Below are positions 6,154-9,718 of a DNA stretch of 9,718 nucleotides, piece after piece. How positions within the stretch are numbered: position 1 is the stretch's first letter; each line of letters begins with the position of its first letter. Below the pieces are notes generated by a model that made no database searches, was not told where the DNA came from, and saw only the letters and a program-made list of their open reading frames with translations. The DNA comes from Pirellulales bacterium (GTDB taxonomy: Bacteria > Planctomycetota > Planctomycetia > Pirellulales > Thermoguttaceae), in contig JAUWWA010000034.1 of the NCBI GenBank assembly GCA_030617125.1, positions 1 through 9,718 on the forward strand, read 5' to 3'. The position numbers and the translations under genes were made by a program.

Positions 6154-7401
6154 ATGTGTGCATCTGAAATTGTGAAACAGGACAACGTTGGTGCGATTCT
6201 GCAAAGAGCGCTCGATGGCGGCGGCGGGCTGCTGCGACTGGCTCCGACCTGGGTGCCGCGGAGCTTCCTGCACCCGGGCAAGCGGATCAAGCTGGCGCCG
6301 AGCGACTGGTACGCCCTGGGCGTCCATCGCGGCGGGATCGATGAACGATGGTTCGCCAGCACGACGGAGGCGATGAACGAGAATCGCGCCGACGACGAGG
6401 GACTTAGCTACTGTGTCTTCGAGGGCAAGCGGTTCCAGTTGCGCGACGCCGTTGCCGAAGCCGGCGAGCGGCTGATCGGCAAGGCGATGTTCGACGAGTA
6501 CCACCGCTGGCCCGTCTATTCGAAGTTCTTCGACAACATGGGCCCGATCCCGCACCACATGCACCAGTCGGCCGAGTACGCCAAGCTCACCAACCAGGAG
6601 GGCAAGCCCGAAAGCTACTACTTCCCGCCGCAGTTGAACGCCGCGGAGAACCACTTCGACTACACGTTCATGGGTCTGGAGCCGGGCACGACCAAGGCCG
6701 ACGTGCGCAAGTGTCTGGAAAATTGGAACCAGGGCGACAACGGCATCCTCGATCTGAGCCGGGCGTATCGACTCAAACCGGGTACCGGCTGGCTGATCCC
6801 CGCCGGCGTGTTGCACGCCCCGGGGTCGATGTGCACTTACGAGCCGCAGTGGGGTAGCGACGTGTTCGGCATGTTCCAGTCGCTGGTCGAGGGCCGCGAG
6901 GTGCCGTGGGAGTTGCTCGTGAAGGACGTGCCCGAGGATAAGCATCAGGACCTCGACTTTATTATCGAGCAGCTCGACTGGGAAAAGAATGTTGATCCGT
7001 GCTTCAAGCAGAGTAACTACCTGGAGCCGATCGTCGACCCGCAGCGCTCCGGCGACGGTTACACCGACCACTGGATCGACTACGGGTTGGTCGACGGCAA
7101 GCAACTCTTCTCGGCCAAGGAACTTACGATCATGCCCGGCGCGAAGTGTGTACTGAGCGACCCCGGCGCCAGCGGCTGGATCACGGTGCAGGGCAGCGGC
7201 CGGATGGGCAAGCTGACGTTGCAAACTCCGGTAATGATCCACTTCGGCGAGGAGCCTTGGGATGAGGTGTTCATCACGCACGAGGCGGCCACGGCGGGCG
7301 TTCAGATCGAAAACACCGGCGCCGAGCCGCTGGTGGGGCTGCGATACTTCGGCCCCGACGTGCACGACAATATGCCCAACGTGGGCGATTACAGGATGTA
7401 G
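6154..7401 (+). CDS. Cupin-fold protein, class I mannose-6-phosphate isomerase-like
   Basis: Predicted cytoplasmic metal-dependent sugar isomerase-like protein, 415 residues. The core resembles bacterial type I phosphomannose isomerases: PHHMHQSAEYAKLTNQEGKPES (133-154) aligns with the family's QVHPDDEYA...GKTE segment, and GWLIPAGVLHAPG (212-224) with IPAGTVHAIG. Predicted metal ligands are His135, His137, Glu153 and His221. In typical class I enzymes the first ligand position is Gln, so this site is a more generic cupin HxH...E...H set and the reaction may differ. The region DYTFMGLEPGTTKADVRKCLENW (169-191) also follows the family. The C-terminal part (about 315-400) looks like a second cupin barrel. 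A GGTGA six bases before the ATG is a modest ribosome binding site. It is the first gene of a rightward operon, followed 12 bp later by the TIM-barrel gene. Natural substrate is unknown; a non-phosphorylated or modified sugar is possible. Confidence 0.8.
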   Translation: MCASEIVKQDNVGAILQRALDGGGGLLRLAPTWVPRSFLHPGKRIKLAPSDWYALGVHRGGIDERWFASTTEAMNENRADDEGLSYCVFEGKRFQLRDAVAEAGERLIGKAMFDEYHRWPVYSKFFDNMGPIPHHMHQSAEYAKLTNQEGKPESYYFPPQLNAAENHFDYTFMGLEPGTTKADVRKCLENWNQGDNGILDLSRAYRLKPGTGWLIPAGVLHAPGSMCTYEPQWGSDVFGMFQSLVEGREVPWELLVKDVPEDKHQDLDFIIEQLDWEKNVDPCFKQSNYLEPIVDPQRSGDGYTDHWIDYGLVDGKQLFSAKELTIMPGAKCVLSDPGASGWITVQGSGRMGKLTLQTPVMIHFGEEPWDEVFITHEAATAGVQIENTGAEPLVGLRYFGPDVHDNMPNVGDYRM

Positions 7402-7407
7402 AGAGGA
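7402..7407 (+). promoter_or_regulatory. Ribosome binding site of the TIM-barrel gene
   Basis: AGAGGA lies six bases before the ATG at 7414 and directly behind the TAG stop of the cupin gene. This supports both the start choice and coupled expression of the two genes. Confidence 0.6.
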
Positions 7408-7413
7408 CTACCG

Positions 7414-8478
7414 ATGCCCGAGAATTACTCCAACAACTACCCGAAACTCCATAACGCCGCCTGGCCGGGGCTGGTCGGCAAGGGCGACGGCGGCGAACCG
7501 CCCATCGGGCTGGACACCATACTCGATCTGACCGCGGCGGCCGAAGTGGACGGCGTGAAGTTCGAGGGCTTCGACATCTTCCTCTACGACCCGCACTTTA
7601 ACATCGACGGCGGCGGCGACGAGATCAAGAGCCTGGCTGACAAGGCGCAAGCGCGAAACCTCAGCGTCGGAACGGTCGTCGCTCCGATCTACGCGGGCAC
7701 GGGCGGCGGCTCGCCGATTGGAAACCAGACCGAGCGAGAACAATTCCTTGGCCAGGTGCGGAAAGCATGCCGTGTTGCCGAGCGCTTGCGGGCGTTGGGC
7801 GTGCGGCCGTACGGCGCCGTGCGGTTTGACTCGGGAATTGACGTGGCCGCTTGGGCCAAGGACCCCGAAGACAACATGAAACGCATTGCCGACACTTTTC
7901 GCGAAGTCTGCCTGATGGCCGAAGATCATGGCGAACGGATGGTCGCCGAAGGCGAAATCTGCTGGGGCGGCATGCACAGTTGGCGCCGGATGGTCCAACT
8001 GCTCGAAATGGTCGACCGCCCCGATACGCTCGGCTTCCAGGCCGACATGTCGCATACGCTGTTGTACCTGTTAGGCTACAACGCACCGGAAGACGCGCTG
8101 CTGCCGGAGGGCTTCGACTTCACCGACCAGGAGAAGTTTGACGAGGCGTACCGGCAGCTTACCGACGTGCTTCGTCCGTGGACCACCGACTTCCACGTCG
8201 CCCAGAACGACGGCACGGTGTACGGTGCCGGGTCGCACGACAAGACCGGCCGGCACTGCCTGGCCACGGATCCCCATGGCAAACTCGACATCCCCCGGCA
8301 CGCCGGCTACTGGCTCCGTGATGAGAACGGCCAGCTAACCAAGACGATCCGCCACCTCTGCTGGGACGGCTGCATGTTCCCGAACGCGGTCATGATGACG
8401 CTGCAGACGTGGAATGACATCCTCGCCGTGATGATCGCGGTGCGCAACGCGCACGGGTGGGAGGAGAATGACCAATGA
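7414..8478 (+). CDS. TIM-barrel protein of the sugar phosphate isomerase/epimerase (xylose isomerase-like) superfamily
   Basis: Predicted cytoplasmic sugar isomerase/epimerase or related TIM-barrel enzyme (AP endonuclease 2 / xylose isomerase-like fold), 354 residues. Barrel strands and ligand-bearing loops can be followed: VKFEGFDIFL (48-57), LSVGTVVAP (83-91), VAEGEICWGG (177-186), GFQADMSHT (207-215) and DFHVAQNDG (259-267). By analogy with tagatose/psicose 3-epimerases, Glu179 or Glu181, Asp211 with His214 (the D-x-x-H pattern) and His261 are candidate metal-site residues. The last strand, IRHLCWDGCM (312-321), has Asp318 where these epimerases often have Glu. The GSHDKTGRHCLATDPHG segment (273-289) is rich in His and Asp and may close the site. 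A strong AGAGGA site sets the start. The last codons (Glu-Asn-Asp-Gln-stop) lie within a heptamer repeat, so the C-terminus may have been changed by the repeat. Substrate is not determinable. Confidence 0.85.
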   Translation: MPENYSNNYPKLHNAAWPGLVGKGDGGEPPIGLDTILDLTAAAEVDGVKFEGFDIFLYDPHFNIDGGGDEIKSLADKAQARNLSVGTVVAPIYAGTGGGSPIGNQTEREQFLGQVRKACRVAERLRALGVRPYGAVRFDSGIDVAAWAKDPEDNMKRIADTFREVCLMAEDHGERMVAEGEICWGGMHSWRRMVQLLEMVDRPDTLGFQADMSHTLLYLLGYNAPEDALLPEGFDFTDQEKFDEAYRQLTDVLRPWTTDFHVAQNDGTVYGAGSHDKTGRHCLATDPHGKLDIPRHAGYWLRDENGQLTKTIRHLCWDGCMFPNAVMMTLQTWNDILAVMIAVRNAHGWEENDQ

Positions 8479-8521
8479 GCAATGAACAATGACCAATGTC
8501 CAATGAGCATTGATCATTGGA
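8466..8521 (+). repeat. Heptanucleotide tandem repeat CAATGxx overlapping the TIM-barrel stop codon, with inverted last units
   Basis: In steps of seven the sequence reads GAATGAC, CAATGAG, CAATGAA, CAATGAC, CAATGTC, CAATGAG, CATTGAT, CATTGGA. The first six share AATG; the last two carry CATTG, the reverse complement of CAATG, in the same seven-base phase. The TIM-barrel stop TGA (8476-8478) is inside the second unit. The inversion creates a perfect 11-bp dyad, ATGTCCAATGA (8496-8506) and TCATTGGACAT (8514-8524), with a 7-nt loop. The resulting RNA hairpin is AU-rich with no U-tract, so it is not a classical terminator. It lies in the 77-bp gap before the dehydrogenase gene. Confidence 0.75.
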
Positions 8522-8545
8522 CATCACTTCGAGTCCCCAAGCAGC

Positions 8546-8549
8546 GAGG
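8546..8549 (+). promoter_or_regulatory. Ribosome binding site of the Gfo/Idh/MocA gene
   Basis: GAGG six bases before the ATG at 8556 selects this start, which places the Rossmann glycine motif at residues 8-16 as expected for the family. Confidence 0.55.
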
Positions 8550-8555
8550 TAGACT

Positions 8556-9718
8556 ATGACAAAACCACTCAACATCGGCATGCTCGGCTGTGGATTCATG
8601 GGCCGAGCGCACTCGAACGCGTACTTGCAGGTGAACCACTTTTTCGAGCGCCAGCACCGGCCAGTCCTGAAAGCCTGCTACGGCCGCGAGGAAGACCGCG
8701 AGAAACTCGATGCGTTTGCCAAGAGGTGGAACTACGAGTCGGTCGAGACCGACTGGCGGAAGATCGTCGAGCGGGACGACATCGATCTCGTGGATGTCTG
8801 CGTACCGAACTTCATGCACCACGACGTGGTCATCGCCGCGGCCGAGGCCGGCAAGATCATCGTCTGCGAGAAACCGCTGGCTATGAATGCCGCCGAGGCC
8901 GAGAAGATGGTCGCCGCGGTGGAAAAGGCCGGCGTGGCCAACATGGTCTCGTTCAACTACCGCCGCGTGCCGGCAGTGGCGCTCATGAAGCAGATCATCG
9001 ACGAGGGTCGTGTCGGGAAAGCGTTCCACTACCGCGCGACCTACAACCAGGACTACACCATCGCCGCCGACGTGCCGCAGGGCGGCATGGCGCTGTGGCG
9101 GCTCGACAGCCGCGTGGCCGGCTCCGGCGTGACCGGCGACCTGTTGGCCCACTCGATCGACACGGCCGAGTGGCTCAACGGCCCGATCCGAAGAGTCGTT
9201 GCGCATACGGAAACGTTCATTAAGGAACGAAAACACGCGGACTCAGGCAAGGTCGAGAAAGTCGACATCGACGACGCCTGTATGTTCCTCACGGTATTCG
9301 AGAACGGGTCGATCGGCACGTTCGAGAGCACTCGATACGCCCGCGGCCGGAAAAACTACTCCACCATGGAGATCAACGGCGAGAACGGGGCGATCTTCTT
9401 CGACCTGGAAGACCCGCACATCCTCCAGTACTTCCGCTACGCCGATCCGGCCACGCGCGACAAGATCGAAGACCACCTGACCGGCTGGCAGCGGATCCAC
9501 GTCACGAGTTTTGAGCACCCGTACATGGACAAGTGGTGGGTGCCCGGTTGCACGATCGGCTACGAGCACACGTTCATCAACGGCTTTGCCGACTTCCTGG
9601 CCGGCCTTGAAGGCGGCGAGCCCTTCCAGCCCGACATGCGCTCCGCCCTGCGGACCCAGCGGGTCTGCGACGCGGTGCTCTCAAGCGCCAAGGAGGGCCG
9701 GTGGGTGGAAATCCCTAC
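8556..9718 (+). CDS. Gfo/Idh/MocA family NAD(P)-dependent oxidoreductase (3' end outside the window)
   Basis: Predicted cytoplasmic sugar or polyol dehydrogenase of the glucose-fructose oxidoreductase/inositol dehydrogenase family. The frame is open for 387 codons to the right edge with no stop; typical members have about 330-400 residues and WVEIP resembles a C-terminal end, so little is probably missing. The Rossmann fold begins with [13 protein letters not shown] (7-19), followed by [14 protein letters not shown] (77-90) and the catalytic-loop motif CEKPLAMN (104-111, Lys106). In the C-terminal alpha/beta domain, [14 protein letters not shown] has Asp195 and His199, matching the Lys/Asp/His triad spacing of inositol dehydrogenases. 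A second-domain sheet ([17 protein letters not shown]) follows. No twin-arginine signal is present, so it is cytoplasmic, unlike secreted GFOR-type members. It lies 77 bp after the TIM-barrel gene with a clear GAGG site, consistent with one operon. Exact substrate is unknown; myo-inositol-like, keto-sugar or glycoside oxidation are all possible. Confidence 0.96.
   Translation, partial: MTKPLNIGMLGCGFMGRAHSNAYLQVNHFFERQHRPVLKACYGREEDREKLDAFAKRWNYESVETDWRKIVERDDIDLVDVCVPNFMHHDVVIAAAEAGKIIVCEKPLAMNAAEAEKMVAAVEKAGVANMVSFNYRRVPAVALMKQIIDEGRVGKAFHYRATYNQDYTIAADVPQGGMALWRLDSRVAGSGVTGDLLAHSIDTAEWLNGPIRRVVAHTETFIKERKHADSGKVEKVDIDDACMFLTVFENGSIGTFESTRYARGRKNYSTMEINGENGAIFFDLEDPHILQYFRYADPATRDKIEDHLTGWQRIHVTSFEHPYMDKWWVPGCTIGYEHTFINGFADFLAGLEGGEPFQPDMRSALRTQRVCDAVLSSAKEGRWVEIP

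Noticed and set aside
6133..7365. Long open frame of about 410 codons on the minus strand opposite the cupin gene
   Set aside because: It is a high-GC shadow. The plus strand carries the cupin metal motifs and fits the operon spacing, while the minus-strand translation has no recognisable motif.

Overview
The window is high-GC bacterial DNA with tightly biased coding frames. Its gene content suggests a member of the Planctomycetota, perhaps a Pirellulales-like lineage or a related metagenomic genome. The pointers are a CPBP protease of the 'CAAX prenyl protease-related' type, a secreted alpha/beta hydrolase with an uncharacterised C-terminal part, and a carbohydrate cluster combining DUF4432, a xylose-isomerase-like TIM barrel and a Gfo/Idh/MocA oxidoreductase. 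Short heptanucleotide arrays behind genes also fit. This assignment is inference: no 16S rRNA or other taxonomic marker is visible apart from the tail of ribosomal protein S9.

Region 1 (1-1635, plus strand) holds the 3' end of rpsI, then a complete S41 C-terminal processing peptidase with an intact Ser306/Lys331/Gln335 triad. Region 2 (1636-2516) has a short GGTxGGy heptamer array directly behind the peptidase stop codon, then a convergent CPBP intramembrane protease on the minus strand. Region 3 (2517-4535) has a divergent intergenic stretch with a candidate promoter, followed by an exported alpha/beta hydrolase. The 3' part of the hydrolase gene contains an 87-bp element with 25-bp terminal inverted repeats, exactly 29 codons long, so the reading frame stays open.

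Region 4 (4654-9718) is a carbohydrate-metabolism locus. A DUF4432 (aldose-mutarotase-like) gene reads leftwards. From a shared 336-bp control region, three genes read rightwards: a phosphomannose-isomerase-like cupin, a TIM-barrel sugar isomerase/epimerase-like protein and a Gfo/Idh/MocA NAD(P)-dependent dehydrogenase that runs off the right edge. Close spacing and good Shine-Dalgarno sites suggest one operon. Together these families could mutarotate, isomerise and oxidise one sugar or polyol, but the sequence does not give the substrate.

No RNA gene, CRISPR array, transposase, prophage or defence system was found. The least ordinary features are the in-frame inverted-repeat element, the two heptamer arrays that start at stop codons, and the sugar locus with its His-for-Gln change in the predicted metal site of the cupin protein.
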